A stretch of DNA of 32,306 nucleotides from an uncultured Lachnospiraceae bacterium (GCA_910580005.1 CAJTXH010000015.1:1-32306), one strand, 5' to 3'. Counted from the stretch's first letter, positions 6,710 to 14,771 are shown. Notes: a model not told the origin generated them from the letters alone. Translations and numbers: made by a program.

Positions 6710-7891
6710 CTATTTACGCAGCCCTATATACTGGTACTGTGCAGGCTGTTTTCCATTAACTGCCATATCCTCAAGTTCTTTAAATACAGCCTTTGTTTCT
6801 TTTACTGTAAAATCACGTCCTGCAAGTCCGTAAATATAATTTATAGTTTCTACCATTACTTTATTGCGGAAAAGCGCAGACGTTACTTCACTTCCAAGAG
6901 GACCTCCATTGCCATTATAACTCTCACACCGGTCCATAATTGCAACAGCCTTGCACCTGCTTAATGCTTTTGCAAGCTCATCTGCCGGAAACGGGCGGAA
7001 AACCCTTAATTTTAGTACACCAGCTTTAAAGCCATGTGCCCTCATTTCATCAACTGCCTGTTTTGCAGTTCCAGCAGCAGAACCCATTATAAGCATTATA
7101 TAATCTGCATCTTTAGTTTTATATTCCTCAAAAAGCCCATATTCCCTGCCTGAAACTTTTTTAAATTTTTTAGCAACTTCAAGTATTACTTCCTTTGAAT
7201 TTTCAAGTGCTGTTTCCTGGTTCTTCTTTGCTTCCATTGCATAGTTGCTTACAGAATAAGGTCCTGCTGAAACTGGCTTTCCAGGGTTTAAAAGATATTC
7301 TTCTGGATTATATTCCCCAACAAACTTCTTTACAATATTGTCTTCCATAAGCTCAATATTTTCAACAGCATGGCTTGTAATAAAGCCATCCTGGCATATC
7401 ATAACAGGAAGGTGCACAGCTTCATTTTCTGCAATTGGATATGCCTGGATAAAATTGTCATATGCTTCCTGGTTATTCTCTGCATAAATCTGTATCCACC
7501 CAGTATCCCTTGCACCCATACTGTCTGAATGGTCACAGTTTATATTTATAGGACCTGACAATGTACGGTTTACAAGTGCAAGCACAAGCGGAAGCCTGTT
7601 GGATGCTGCCAGCAGGAGTTCTTCCCACATAAGCGCAAGCCCTGCTGAAGATGTAGCAGTAAGGCTTCTTGCACCCGCTGCTTCTGCACCTATTGCTGCA
7701 CTCATTGAAGAATGTTCGCTTTCAACAGGTATAAATTCTGTATCCATTTCACCATTTGCAATATATGTAGAAACCATCTGCGGTATTTCAGTAGAAGGTG
7801 TTATAGGAAATGCTGGCATAACATCAGGGTTAATCTGGCGTATGGCATATGATACAGCCTCATTTCCAGACATTCGTTCTTTAACAGCCAT
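6710..7891 (-). CDS. porA: 2-oxoacid:ferredoxin oxidoreductase alpha subunit (PorA/VorA-like)
   Basis: The alpha subunit of a four-subunit pyruvate or branched-chain 2-oxoacid:ferredoxin oxidoreductase, which makes acyl-CoA, CO2 and reduced ferredoxin. The N-terminal domain shows GNEAVSYAIRQINPDV, FPITPSTEIPQ and VESEHSSMSAAIGAEAAGAR. The C-terminal domain, about residues 250 on, has LIMGSAAGTAKQAVDEMR and LRVFRPFP. The length, 393 aa, is usual. The start is the ATG at 7891, overlapping the porD stop (TAATG) behind GAAGGAGGG. The frame is open to 7954, but that extension overlaps porD. Sequence alone does not separate pyruvate from 2-oxoisovalerate specificity. The TPP-binding beta subunit that normally follows is absent. 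Confidence 0.88.
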   Translation of the reverse strand: MAVKERMSGNEAVSYAIRQINPDVMPAFPITPSTEIPQMVSTYIANGEMDTEFIPVESEHSSMSAAIGAEAAGARSLTATSSAGLALMWEELLLAASNRLPLVLALVNRTLSGPININCDHSDSMGARDTGWIQIYAENNQEAYDNFIQAYPIAENEAVHLPVMICQDGFITSHAVENIELMEDNIVKKFVGEYNPEEYLLNPGKPVSAGPYSVSNYAMEAKKNQETALENSKEVILEVAKKFKKVSGREYGLFEEYKTKDADYIMLIMGSAAGTAKQAVDEMRAHGFKAGVLKLRVFRPFPADELAKALSRCKAVAIMDRCESYNGNGGPLGSEVTSALFRNKVMVETINYIYGLAGRDFTVKETKAVFKELEDMAVNGKQPAQYQYIGLRK

Positions 7892-8220
7892 TATACAATA
7901 CCCTCCTTCATCCCAATAGCGCCAAACGGACAGGCTTTTACACATATGCCGCATCCTTTACAGTGGTCATAGTCAAAATCACCACGCATCCCGTTTACAA
8001 CAGGTATGCTGCTGTCCGGGCATACTGGTGCACACAAAAGGCACTGTTTGCATTTATCTTTATAAAAAACTGGTGTATCAGTCCTCCACTCCCCTGTTTT
8101 AAAAAGCCGGGAAGTCCCGCCTGCAAATACCATGAGCCCTTCTGTAAGCTCCTGGTGCGGTGACTGCTCGTTAATCTTTGTAATATCAGTCCTCATTGCC
8201 AAGTTTCTCCAATCTGGCAT
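7891..8220 (-). CDS. porD: 2-oxoacid:ferredoxin oxidoreductase delta subunit (ferredoxin-like, PorD)
   Basis: The electron-transfer subunit of the Por complex. Two [4Fe-4S] motifs are visible, CKQCLLCAPVCP and CKGCGICVKACP, preceded by an N-terminal tail (GLMVFAGGTSRLFKTGEWR) typical of PorD. At most 109 aa. The first ATG, 8220, has no clear ribosome site. The ATG at 8196 (MRTDITK) has GGAG about 10 nt upstream and may be the true start. It lies between porC and porA in the order C-D-A and is coupled to porA by a one-base overlap. Confidence 0.88.
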   Translation of the reverse strand: MPDWRNLAMRTDITKINEQSPHQELTEGLMVFAGGTSRLFKTGEWRTDTPVFYKDKCKQCLLCAPVCPDSSIPVVNGMRGDFDYDHCKGCGICVKACPFGAIGMKEGIV

Positions 8221-8266
8221 AAATTACAGCCATTATCTTAAAATATTTTTCCTTTATACATAAAAC

Positions 8267-8875
8267 CTATGCAGAAAGGCTCATCTTATCTTCTTCCATG
8301 GCTTCCCATACTACATCATATGCCATTTCAAGTGCTTTCATATTGCCTTCAATTACTTCTGGCTTCTTTGCAAATTTATGCCCATATGATGACTTCATCT
8401 CATCTATAAATGTTTCCCTGTCCATAATACCGCTTACAGCTACAATAGCGGCAAGCATAGGCGAATTAGGGAAATTCTTTCCAAGTGTTTCCTCTGAAAT
8501 CTTCCTTGCATCAACAGTATAAATACGTCCTTCATAACCGTTTAATTTATCTGCAATTTCCTCACGGCTCTTAGGTGTATTTATAATAACAGCGCCGTTC
8601 CTCTTAAGCCCTGCTGCTACATCTACAGATGAAAGAAGCGTTTCATCAACAACCACCACATAATCTGGTGTATATATATTTGAATGAACCCGGATTTTTC
8701 CATCACTAATCCTGTTGTAAGCAGTAATAGGCGCACCCATGCGCTCAGGCCCATACTCAGGAAAACCCTGTACATTCTTTCCTGTCTTAAATGCTACGTC
8801 TGCAAGCAGTAATGCCGCAGTCTTTGCACCCTGTCCGCCTCTTCCATGCCATCTGATTTCAATTCCGTTATCCAT
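8267..8875 (-). CDS. porC: 2-oxoacid:ferredoxin oxidoreductase gamma subunit (PorC)
   Basis: The gamma subunit of the Por complex. It shows the family opening IEIRWHGRGGQGAKTAALLLA and then GFPEYGPERMGAPITAYNRI, both typical of PorC/VorC. The length, 202 aa, is about the family norm. AAAAGGAG and GGAG precede the ATG. It is the first gene of the porC-porD-porA operon, about 86 nt downstream of a TATAAT promoter. Tandem 16-bp direct repeats lie just upstream of that promoter. Confidence 0.9.
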   Translation of the reverse strand: MDNGIEIRWHGRGGQGAKTAALLLADVAFKTGKNVQGFPEYGPERMGAPITAYNRISDGKIRVHSNIYTPDYVVVVDETLLSSVDVAAGLKRNGAVIINTPKSREEIADKLNGYEGRIYTVDARKISEETLGKNFPNSPMLAAIVAVSGIMDRETFIDEMKSSYGHKFAKKPEVIEGNMKALEMAYDVVWEAMEEDKMSLSA

Positions 8876-8968
8876 CTCCGTAATCTCCTTTTAATTTACT
8901 ATATATAAAAACTCCAGCATTCTTAAAATGCAATATATTGCCAGCCTGGTTTTTAAGTGGCATTTTTA

Positions 8969-8996
8969 ATTATATACTGCTTTCTAAAAAAGTAAA
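8969..8996 (-). promoter_or_regulatory. Promoter of the porCDA operon
   Basis: Minus strand: TTTACT (8991-8996), a 16-nt spacer and a perfect TATAAT (8969-8974). The transcript would start near 8962. The leader contains a short TGCCA/TGGCA inverted repeat (8940-8963). Confidence 0.6.
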
Positions 8997-9008
8997 GGGT
9001 TTTTATAT

Positions 9009-9046
9009 AATTTTTTTCATTTTAACAGTGAATTTTTTTCATTTTA
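9009..9046. repeat. Two 16-bp direct repeats upstream of the por promoter
   Basis: AATTTTTTTCATTTTA occurs at 9009-9024 and again, identical, at 9031-9046. The 22-bp period places the copies on nearly the same face of the helix. They lie 13-50 nt upstream of the -35 box, a suitable place for an activator. The sequence is low in complexity, so a chance or structural A-tract origin is possible. Confidence 0.5.
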
Positions 9047-9068
9047 CTTATATAAAAATTATTTATTA

Positions 9069-10253
9069 TTATACATCCTGCCTGCTGCACTTTTTTAAAG
9101 CCATTTCATGCATTGTTACCATTAACAGCAATATTATTATAAGGTAAAATGGAAATAACGAAGCACTTGTATGGTTTGCTGCCAGTCCAAATAAAAATGG
9201 CATAAAACATGTTCCCATATATGCCGCTGCCATCTGCGCCCCTATCATTGACTGCGATTTTTCTGCGCCAAAATGGCATGGTGTGGAATGTATTATACAT
9301 GGATAAACAGGCGCACAGCCAAATCCTGCTATTATAAGCCCTGCAAGAGGCGTTATACTGTTATATGGAATGAACAGCAGCAGTATTCCAAGAAGTGCCA
9401 CTATTTGTCCTATGCGTATCATTTTCCTGTCATCAAATTTAACAGACAGAAAGCCGCTTAATGCCCTGCCTGCTGTAATCCCCATAAAAAACAGACCTGC
9501 AAGCCCGGCAGCAGATTCCGCAGATATACCCCTGTCAAGCACAAGATAACTGCCTGCCCACAAACCGGTAGTCTGTTCCAGTGCGCAATAACAGAAAAAT
9601 GTTATCATTATCTCTTTTGAACCTGGAATTTTTATAATCTGGCGCAGGGGGAGCGCTATACACCCATTATTCCTGCTGCCTGGTGCACTATCATTGCTAC
9701 AGTCTTCCTTCTTTGTCCATAATGGAAGGCTAAGTATTAAAATTATAGAAAGAACAGCCTGTATTATCCCAATATACTGGTATCCCATACTCCATCCTTT
9801 TCCATTTGCCAGTACAAATCCCATAATATAAGGTCCTGCTGAAGCCCCAATCCCCCACATGCAATGAAGCCAGTTCATATGCCTGCTTGCATAATGCAGT
9901 GCAATATAATTGTTTAGTGAAGCATCAACACACCCAGCCCCAATGCCATATGGAACTGCCCACAGGCAAAGGCTCCTAAAAGAATGGCTGCAAGAAAATC
10001 CAATAAGCGCAACAGCCGTTATTGTTACACTGGCGGCTGTAACCTTTCCTGTTCCAAACCGCACCGAAAACCTGCTGCTTTGCAGGCTTGAAATAATTGT
10101 CCCTGCTGCAATTATCATTGAAATAATGCCTGCATATGAAACAGGTGTGCCAAATTCCAAATACATCACTGGCCACGCTGAACCAAGCAGTGAATCTGGC
10201 AGCCCCATACTGATAAAAGCAAGATAAATTATTACTAAAAGAAGATGTATCAT
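9069..10253 (-). CDS. MFS transporter
   Basis: An integral membrane secondary transporter with about 12 hydrophobic segments across 394 aa. It opens with LLLVIIYLAFISMGLPDSLLGSAWP, a form seen in FucP-like and other sugar-type MFS members. The loop after the third helix (SLNNYIALHYASRHMNWLHC) also fits. The substrate cannot be read from sequence. The start is the ATG at 10253, with GAGG 6 nt upstream. Upstream in-frame ATGs at 10307 and 10265 lack ribosome sites. The gene is probably monocistronic, behind a weak TTGAAA-18-TATTAT promoter about 100 nt upstream. Confidence 0.85.
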   Translation of the reverse strand: MIHLLLVIIYLAFISMGLPDSLLGSAWPVMYLEFGTPVSYAGIISMIIAAGTIISSLQSSRFSVRFGTGKVTAASVTITAVALIGFSCSHSFRSLCLWAVPYGIGAGCVDASLNNYIALHYASRHMNWLHCMWGIGASAGPYIMGFVLANGKGWSMGYQYIGIIQAVLSIILILSLPLWTKKEDCSNDSAPGSRNNGCIALPLRQIIKIPGSKEIMITFFCYCALEQTTGLWAGSYLVLDRGISAESAAGLAGLFFMGITAGRALSGFLSVKFDDRKMIRIGQIVALLGILLLFIPYNSITPLAGLIIAGFGCAPVYPCIIHSTPCHFGAEKSQSMIGAQMAAAYMGTCFMPFLFGLAANHTSASLFPFYLIIILLLMVTMHEMALKKCSRQDV

Positions 10254-10307
10254 TTTTAACCTCATTTCTGCAAACTGGAATATACCAGCTTCTGCTTTAT
10301 AGCACAA

Positions 10308-10663
10308 ACTTTTTTATCCTTTACAATTTTCATGAAAAAGCTGTATAATATTAGAAATGCTGTAATTATTTCAAATATTGCCTGTTAACCTTTATCTTCT
10401 ATTGATATATAATATTAAAGTTTACAGAATTGGTTATTTATTTTTTATTAATTTATTATTTTAAACCGCTAAAGATACTGTTATGCCTGGGGAGTATACT
10501 ACATATTTTAAAAGCGTGATTGTCTTTGGAGAAATCCATATATTTAGAAGATAAGAATGGAAAAAGGCACAATGAATAACTAGAAAATCTAAATAGAAAG
10601 CAGACAAAAGAACTTATTACATAATAAATGGGCAAAAATAATATATAAAAATGCAAAAAAATA
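10308..10663. other. Intergenic region between tRNA-Gly and the MFS gene
   Basis: No coding capacity can be supported. The one long frame (minus, 10456-10737) is an artefact reading through tRNA-Gly. The region holds a T-rich tail after the tRNA on the minus strand (probable termination) and, further on, a candidate TTGAAA/TATTAT promoter for the MFS gene. Confidence 0.5.
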
Positions 10664-10735
10664 AGCACGAGACGGGATTCGAACCCGCGACCCCCGCCTT
10701 GGCAAGGCGGTACTCCACCACTGAGCCACTCGTGC
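10664..10735 (-). tRNA. tRNA-Gly (GCC), copy 2
   Basis: A full cloverleaf reads on the minus strand: acceptor GCACGAG/CTCGTGC, anticodon stem CCGCC/GGCGG around loop TTGCCAA (anticodon GCC), and T-arm GCGGG-TTCGAAT-CCCGT. The discriminator is U and CCA is not encoded. It differs from the upstream copy at one position just before the T-arm (T here, C there). It is followed by a T-rich run. Confidence 0.97.
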
Positions 10736-10789
10736 AATTATGCTGCCATAATTAAATAATTATAATTTCTCCATTATTTTGAAGAAACA

Positions 10790-10861
10790 AGCACGAGACG
10801 GGATTCGAACCCGCGGCCCCCGCCTTGGCAAGGCGGTACTCCACCACTGAGCCACTCGTGC
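10790..10861 (-). tRNA. tRNA-Gly (GCC), copy 1
   Basis: The same cloverleaf and GCC anticodon as the copy 54 nt downstream, with a single base difference. The two genes are co-transcribed from the near-consensus promoter at 10899-10927. A tandem duplication explains the arrangement. Confidence 0.97.
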
Positions 10862-10898
10862 AATTGTGCTGTACTTGTTTCCTGCAAGCACGATACAT

Positions 10899-10927
10899 AT
10901 ATTACAACATAAACCCTGATATGTCAA
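10899..10927 (-). promoter_or_regulatory. Promoter of the tRNA-Gly pair
   Basis: Minus strand: TTGACA (10922-10927), a 17-nt spacer and TAATAT (10899-10904). This is one of the strongest promoter matches in the window, as expected for a stable-RNA unit. The transcript start is about 30 nt before the first tRNA. Confidence 0.85.
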
Positions 10928-10957
10928 TAACTTTTTTGAAATTTTTTCAATTTTTTG

Positions 10958-10988
10958 TTATTATAAACAGCGTAGCTGTGAATAATAA
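10958..10988 (-). terminator. Two-part hairpin after the DUF4317 gene
   Basis: TTATTAT/ATAATAA flanks ACAGC/GCTGT around a 3-nt loop, 8 nt after the DUF4317 stop. No U-run follows on the minus strand, so it may be a weak terminator or an mRNA 3'-end stabiliser. Confidence 0.35.
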
Positions 10989-10995
10989 AAGCTTA

Positions 10996-11634
10996 CTATA
11001 TTCCAGGACTGCATTTTAATATATTACATGCCAGTTCTGTATGAGGGTTTACTGCATCTGCATTAAATACAGCAATATGGTGTATATCACTGCTTCTTCC
11101 CGTAAATGCAGGGAAAAGAAACCCGCTTTCTGGTTCTCCTGGTTCAAAATCACCTGCCAGGGGGCATATTACACATATAAGGTAATCATAAACTTCTTCT
11201 GACTCCCCAAGCCTTTCTTTATCTGCTGCTTTTACAGGCACATCATAACAATCATGGAATACAAAAACTGCATAATCCTTATCTGTTTTATACTGCTGCG
11301 CCACAAAATCATAGAAAACCTCCATAAGTGCATCATTTTTAAGCCCACATGCTTTCATTCCCATTAAAAGCTGCCACATGCTGCCACTCCCCCTGTCTTC
11401 CTTTAAAAAACCATAGCCCTTTAAATTGGTATTGGTATCTGAGAAAGGAACTGTCTTGGCAAGTTTAAGGTTTTCTTCTTTCTCTTTCAGTGTCAAATCA
11501 AGGAAATGTGTATTAAAAGTCCCTTCATTTTCACCATATTTATTTATGTAACATCCTGCAATCCTCGTAAAAGAATTTCTCTTAACTGTCATACGCCTTG
11601 TAAGTTCAAGCATATCTTCCCTGTCAATAACCAT
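10996..11634 (-). CDS. DUF4317 family protein, short form (212 aa)
   Basis: A cytoplasmic protein of unknown function matching the DUF4317 family of Clostridia. Visible family features are RMTVKRNSFTRIAGCYIN, then FYDFVAQQYKTDKDYAVFVFH, YDVPVKAADK, VYDYLICVICPL and GFLFPAFTGRSSDIHH. As I recall, members are about 400 aa and continue after the FLFPAF..R..DIH motif. This one stops soon after it, so it may be C-terminally truncated. The start at 11634 has TGGAGGA 5-6 nt upstream. A longer frame to 11742 overlaps the promoter -35 box and is rejected. It is divergent from the recombinase. Confidence 0.75.
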   Translation of the reverse strand: MVIDREDMLELTRRMTVKRNSFTRIAGCYINKYGENEGTFNTHFLDLTLKEKEENLKLAKTVPFSDTNTNLKGYGFLKEDRGSGSMWQLLMGMKACGLKNDALMEVFYDFVAQQYKTDKDYAVFVFHDCYDVPVKAADKERLGESEEVYDYLICVICPLAGDFEPGEPESGFLFPAFTGRSSDIHHIAVFNADAVNPHTELACNILKCSPGI

Positions 11635-11713
11635 ATTAATCCTCCATGCCACCTCTGGCAGCTCAAATAGTATAGTGAAACTGTATATTGCAAATATCCT
11701 TTTTATATAACAG

Positions 11714-11742
11714 ATTATAACTAATGCCATGTATTTTTTCAA
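11714..11742 (-). promoter_or_regulatory. Promoter of the DUF4317 gene
   Basis: Minus strand: TTGAAA (11737-11742), a 17-nt spacer and a perfect TATAAT (11714-11719). A 13-nt palindrome, CAATTTAAAATTG (11740-11752), overlaps the -35 box and could be an operator. Confidence 0.7.
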
Positions 11743-11796
11743 TTTAAAATTGCAAATCTATATTACTTTATATATGGATATTTTACAAATAAGCAC

Positions 11797-11814
11797 ATAT
11801 ATATATATATATAT
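11797..11814. repeat. (AT)9 dinucleotide tract before the recombinase gene
   Basis: Nine AT units lie between a possible -35, TTTACA (11782-11787), and a possible -10, TATAAT (11812-11817), 23-45 nt upstream of the recombinase ATG. The -35/-10 gap is 24 nt as written, so changes in repeat number would alter promoter spacing. Confidence 0.6.
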
Positions 11815-11840
11815 AATATATTTCCTTAAGGATACAGCAT

Positions 11841-13064
11841 ATGTATAATAAAATTGCTTTTTATGCACGTATTTCAAAGGCAGGCCAGCAGAACAGCCAT
11901 GCTGGCAACAGCATTAAAAACCAGGCCAGCATATTGTATAATGCAGTTTCTGTTTTAAATTCCGCCAGTAAAGACAAAATTTCTAAAGAAAACAGCAGCA
12001 TACAGTTTTTTATTGATGACGGGTACAGCGGCAGAAGCACCAGACGCCCTGCTTTCAGGAAAATGCTTGCAAAAGCTGTACTTGGTGAAATTGATACTAT
12101 ACTGGTTAAAGATTTTTCACGTTTTAGCAGGGAACATATCTTAATGTCTGAATTTCTTGAACAGGTTTTTCCAGAAAAAGGCATACGCTTTATTTCTGTA
12201 GCAGATTGTTATGACAGCACTAAAAACAATACAAGCCTTTTAACTTCCTTTAAAAGCCTTTTTAATGAATATTACTGCAATGACATCTCCCATAAAGTTA
12301 AAAGTGTATTATCTGCTAAAAAAGAAACTGGCTGTTACTGCATGGCAAATGTACCATTTGGCTATAACAAAATTCCATGTACAGACAGCAGCATAATAGG
12401 CATAAACAGTGATGAAGCCAGAATAGTCCACAAGATATTCACCCTTGCCGCAGACGGGCTTAACTGCCGTGAAATTTCAGATATACTGAATACAGGGAAT
12501 TTTTTTGCTGGAAGGAAATGTTCAGAATGGAATTCTTCTTATATATGGTCTATAATTAATAACCCCTTTTATGCTGGCATACATGTATGGCATAAGTATG
12601 AATCTGGCATAAGGCTTCCTAAAGAATACTGGAAAACAAGTACTGGAAAACATAGTGCAATTGTAAGCACAGAACTTTATAATAAAGCCAGGCAGGGCAC
12701 ATCCAAAAGTTCACCAAAGGGCAGACGGCATATTTTTCATGGAATTACTAAGTGTAAAACCTGCCATAAAGCATTATGCGCTGGAAGGCGCAAAAAAGAA
12801 TTTCTCTGCTGTAACCACTGCCAGCCTGGTGAATTAAAAAAAATCCAGGCAGATACTCTTTTTAAGATATGCCTGGATAAAATAAATTCTGAATTTTTAA
12901 AACATCCCTGCCCTTTTAAAGAAAAAAATGTTTTAACCAGGATGCTGGCAGGGGATGGACAATGCAGCCTGCATGATAAAGAACTTTTACTTAATAATTT
13001 CATACAGAAAGTTGAAATAGGCAGCAGACATGACATTGATATTTTCTGGAAATTCCATTTATAA
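11841..13064 (+). CDS. Serine recombinase (resolvase/invertase N-domain plus recombinase domain)
   Basis: A site-specific recombinase that cuts DNA through a 5'-phosphoserine link. The catalytic domain shows FYARIS with Arg10 and Ser12, then DDGYSGRSTRRPAFRKML and KDFSRFSRE (the Arg pair). A recombinase domain follows (VPFGYNKIP, LNCREISDILN, WSIINNPFYAG) and a zinc ribbon (CKTCHKALC...CCNHC). At 407 aa it is shorter than the 500-550 aa usual for large serine recombinases, and the long coiled coil is reduced or missing. AAGGA lies 8 nt before the ATG. No other phage, transposon or conjugation genes and no clear attachment sites are nearby. It may be a remnant or a domesticated enzyme. Confidence 0.88.
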   Translation: MYNKIAFYARISKAGQQNSHAGNSIKNQASILYNAVSVLNSASKDKISKENSSIQFFIDDGYSGRSTRRPAFRKMLAKAVLGEIDTILVKDFSRFSREHILMSEFLEQVFPEKGIRFISVADCYDSTKNNTSLLTSFKSLFNEYYCNDISHKVKSVLSAKKETGCYCMANVPFGYNKIPCTDSSIIGINSDEARIVHKIFTLAADGLNCREISDILNTGNFFAGRKCSEWNSSYIWSIINNPFYAGIHVWHKYESGIRLPKEYWKTSTGKHSAIVSTELYNKARQGTSKSSPKGRRHIFHGITKCKTCHKALCAGRRKKEFLCCNHCQPGELKKIQADTLFKICLDKINSEFLKHPCPFKEKNVLTRMLAGDGQCSLHDKELLLNNFIQKVEIGSRHDIDIFWKFHL

Positions 13065-13085
13065 CCTGGTAAACAGGGGTTTTAA

Positions 13086-14504
13086 TTATTCTGCTGCTAT
13101 TACCCTTATAATATTGGTTGTTCCTGATATGCCAAGAGGCACTCCTGCTGTTATTACTGCAAGCCCTCCTTTTTCAATATATCCACTTTCCTGCGCTGCC
13201 TTCATTGAATTTTTAAAGAGCTCCTCGGTATTTGTTTCTTCATTAATCATTACAGGCATTATGCCCCATGACAGGCTCATCTGGTAATAAGTCTTCTTTG
13301 ACGGCGTACACCCTATTATTGGTGAATATGGGCGGTATCTTGAAATCATCCTTGCAGTCCTGCCTGCCTTCGTAATAGTAACTATTGCAGCAGCATTAAT
13401 ATCTATTGCAGTCATGCATGTAGCATGTGATATTGCATCTGTTACATCAGGCTTATCCATCTTAGCCAGTATTTTAAACCTGTTGTTGTAATCAATATCT
13501 TCCTCTGCAAATTCTGTTATGTCAATCATTGTTTTTAATGCTTCCACAGGATAATTACCTGCCGCTGTTTCACCTGACAGCATTATTGCACTTGTGCCAT
13601 CATATATTGCATTGGCAACGTCTGTCGCTTCTGCCCTTGTAGGCCTTGGGTTCTTCATCATTGAATCAAGCATCTGTGTAGCTGTAATCACTATTTTATC
13701 TGCATTATAAACCTTTTTAATAATCTTCTTCTGGATTACCGGCACTTCCTGGAGAGGTATTTCCACACCCATGTCACCCCTTGCAATCATTATGCCGTCA
13801 GAAACCTCAATGATTTCATCTATATTGTCAACACCTTGCCTGTTCTCAATTTTAGAGATAATTTTTATGTTATTGCAGTTCTTTTCTTTAAAAATCTCCC
13901 TTATCTTGAGAACATCATCTGCACTTCTTACAAATGACGCTGCAATAAAATCAACATCGTTTTCAATGCCAAATATTATATCAAGTCTGTCTTTCTTGCT
14001 AATATAAGGCATACTGATATTTACATTAGGCACATTTATTCCTTTATGGTCTGATACAGTGCCTCCATTAATAATACGGCATATAACGTCTGTATCCGTT
14101 ACTTCTTCTGTTTCCATTTTAATAAGACCGTCATCAATAAGGATAATTGTACCCTTTTTAACATCCCCCGGAAGCCCCTTGTATGTTATAGAAGCCTCTT
14201 TTGCACTGCCTTCCACTTCCCTTGATGTAAGGGTAAAGAGTTCCCCCTCACAAAGTTCTGCCTTCCCGCCTGAAAAGTTGCCAAGCCTTATTTCTGGCCC
14301 GCTTGTATCAAGCAGTATTGCAATAGGAAGTCCTAATTCCTTACGCAATGTTTTAACTTCATTAATTGTTTCCAGGTGTCCTTCCCTTGTCCCATGTGAA
14401 AAATTAATCCTTGCAGTATTCATGCCATTTAACATAAGTTCACGCAAAACGCCGTCTTTCTTTGTTGACGGACCTAATGTACAGATAATTTTTGTTTTTC
14501 TCAT
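13086..14504 (-). CDS. pyk: Pyruvate kinase
   Basis: Catalyses phosphoenolpyruvate + ADP to pyruvate + ATP, the last step of glycolysis. Family motifs are present: RKTKIICTLGPST at the N-terminus, NTARINFSHGT, MIARGDMGVEIPLQEVP (Mg/substrate loop) and TRAEATDVANAI with SGETAAG. At 472 aa it lacks the extra C-terminal PEP-utiliser domain of some Bacillus enzymes. The start is the ATG at 14504, with GGAGG 6 nt upstream. The frame is open to 14576 but without a ribosome site. It converges on the recombinase with 21 nt between stops and no strong terminator. A promoter 260 nt upstream implies a long leader. Pyruvate links it to the Por and OadA-type genes. Confidence 0.96.
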   Translation of the reverse strand: MRKTKIICTLGPSTKKDGVLRELMLNGMNTARINFSHGTREGHLETINEVKTLRKELGLPIAILLDTSGPEIRLGNFSGGKAELCEGELFTLTSREVEGSAKEASITYKGLPGDVKKGTIILIDDGLIKMETEEVTDTDVICRIINGGTVSDHKGINVPNVNISMPYISKKDRLDIIFGIENDVDFIAASFVRSADDVLKIREIFKEKNCNNIKIISKIENRQGVDNIDEIIEVSDGIMIARGDMGVEIPLQEVPVIQKKIIKKVYNADKIVITATQMLDSMMKNPRPTRAEATDVANAIYDGTSAIMLSGETAAGNYPVEALKTMIDITEFAEEDIDYNNRFKILAKMDKPDVTDAISHATCMTAIDINAAAIVTITKAGRTARMISRYRPYSPIIGCTPSKKTYYQMSLSWGIMPVMINEETNTEELFKNSMKAAQESGYIEKGGLAVITAGVPLGISGTTNIIRVIAAE

Positions 14505-14535
14505 ATACAGCCTCCATTCTGGTAATATTGCATAA

Positions 14536-14658
14536 TTATATTTTATTCTGGCTTGACCGGCTATGGATAGCAACATTACCTGTTTTATACAGCCAGTATA
14601 AAAGGACTATTGCAAGCAGCCACACAAGCGCTTTATACATAATATACCCAATTGCCAT
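14536..14658 (-). CDS. Possible 40-aa membrane peptide in the pyk leader
   Basis: A short frame reads MAIGYIMYKALVWLLAIVLL and goes on to GNVAIHSRSQNKI: one hydrophobic helix followed by a basic tail. It ends 31 nt before the pyk start and lies within the predicted pyk transcript. There is no convincing ribosome site before either in-frame ATG (14658 or 14640). It may be a real small membrane protein, a leader peptide or chance. Confidence 0.28.
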   Translation of the reverse strand: MAIGYIMYKALVWLLAIVLLYWLYKTGNVAIHSRSSQNKI

Positions 14659-14771
14659 TGTCTATATAGCTTATATTGCTGAAACGCAGTTTTTCAAAAT
14701 AAGAAATCCTATAATATAGCCACGACATAATTAGTGTCATTATTTTTAATTTACGAACAAATATTTTCTTA

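Noticed and set aside
10456..10737. A 93-codon minus-strand frame that begins MHEWLSGG
   Set aside because: Its first third is the reverse reading of tRNA-Gly(GCC), a well-known false gene pattern. The rest is low-complexity AT-rich sequence with no ribosome site.
11797..11814. The AT repeat as an origin or CRISPR-like element
   Set aside because: It is a simple dinucleotide run without DnaA boxes or spacer-repeat structure. No CRISPR array was seen in the window.
11841..13064. The recombinase as part of a prophage or conjugative element
   Set aside because: The genes on both sides are housekeeping or ordinary metabolic genes, with no phage, relaxase or cargo genes and no visible direct-repeat boundaries.
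13065..13085. Short CCTG/CAGG repeat between recombinase and pyk as a terminator
   Set aside because: A 4-bp stem is too short, and the T-run is broken.
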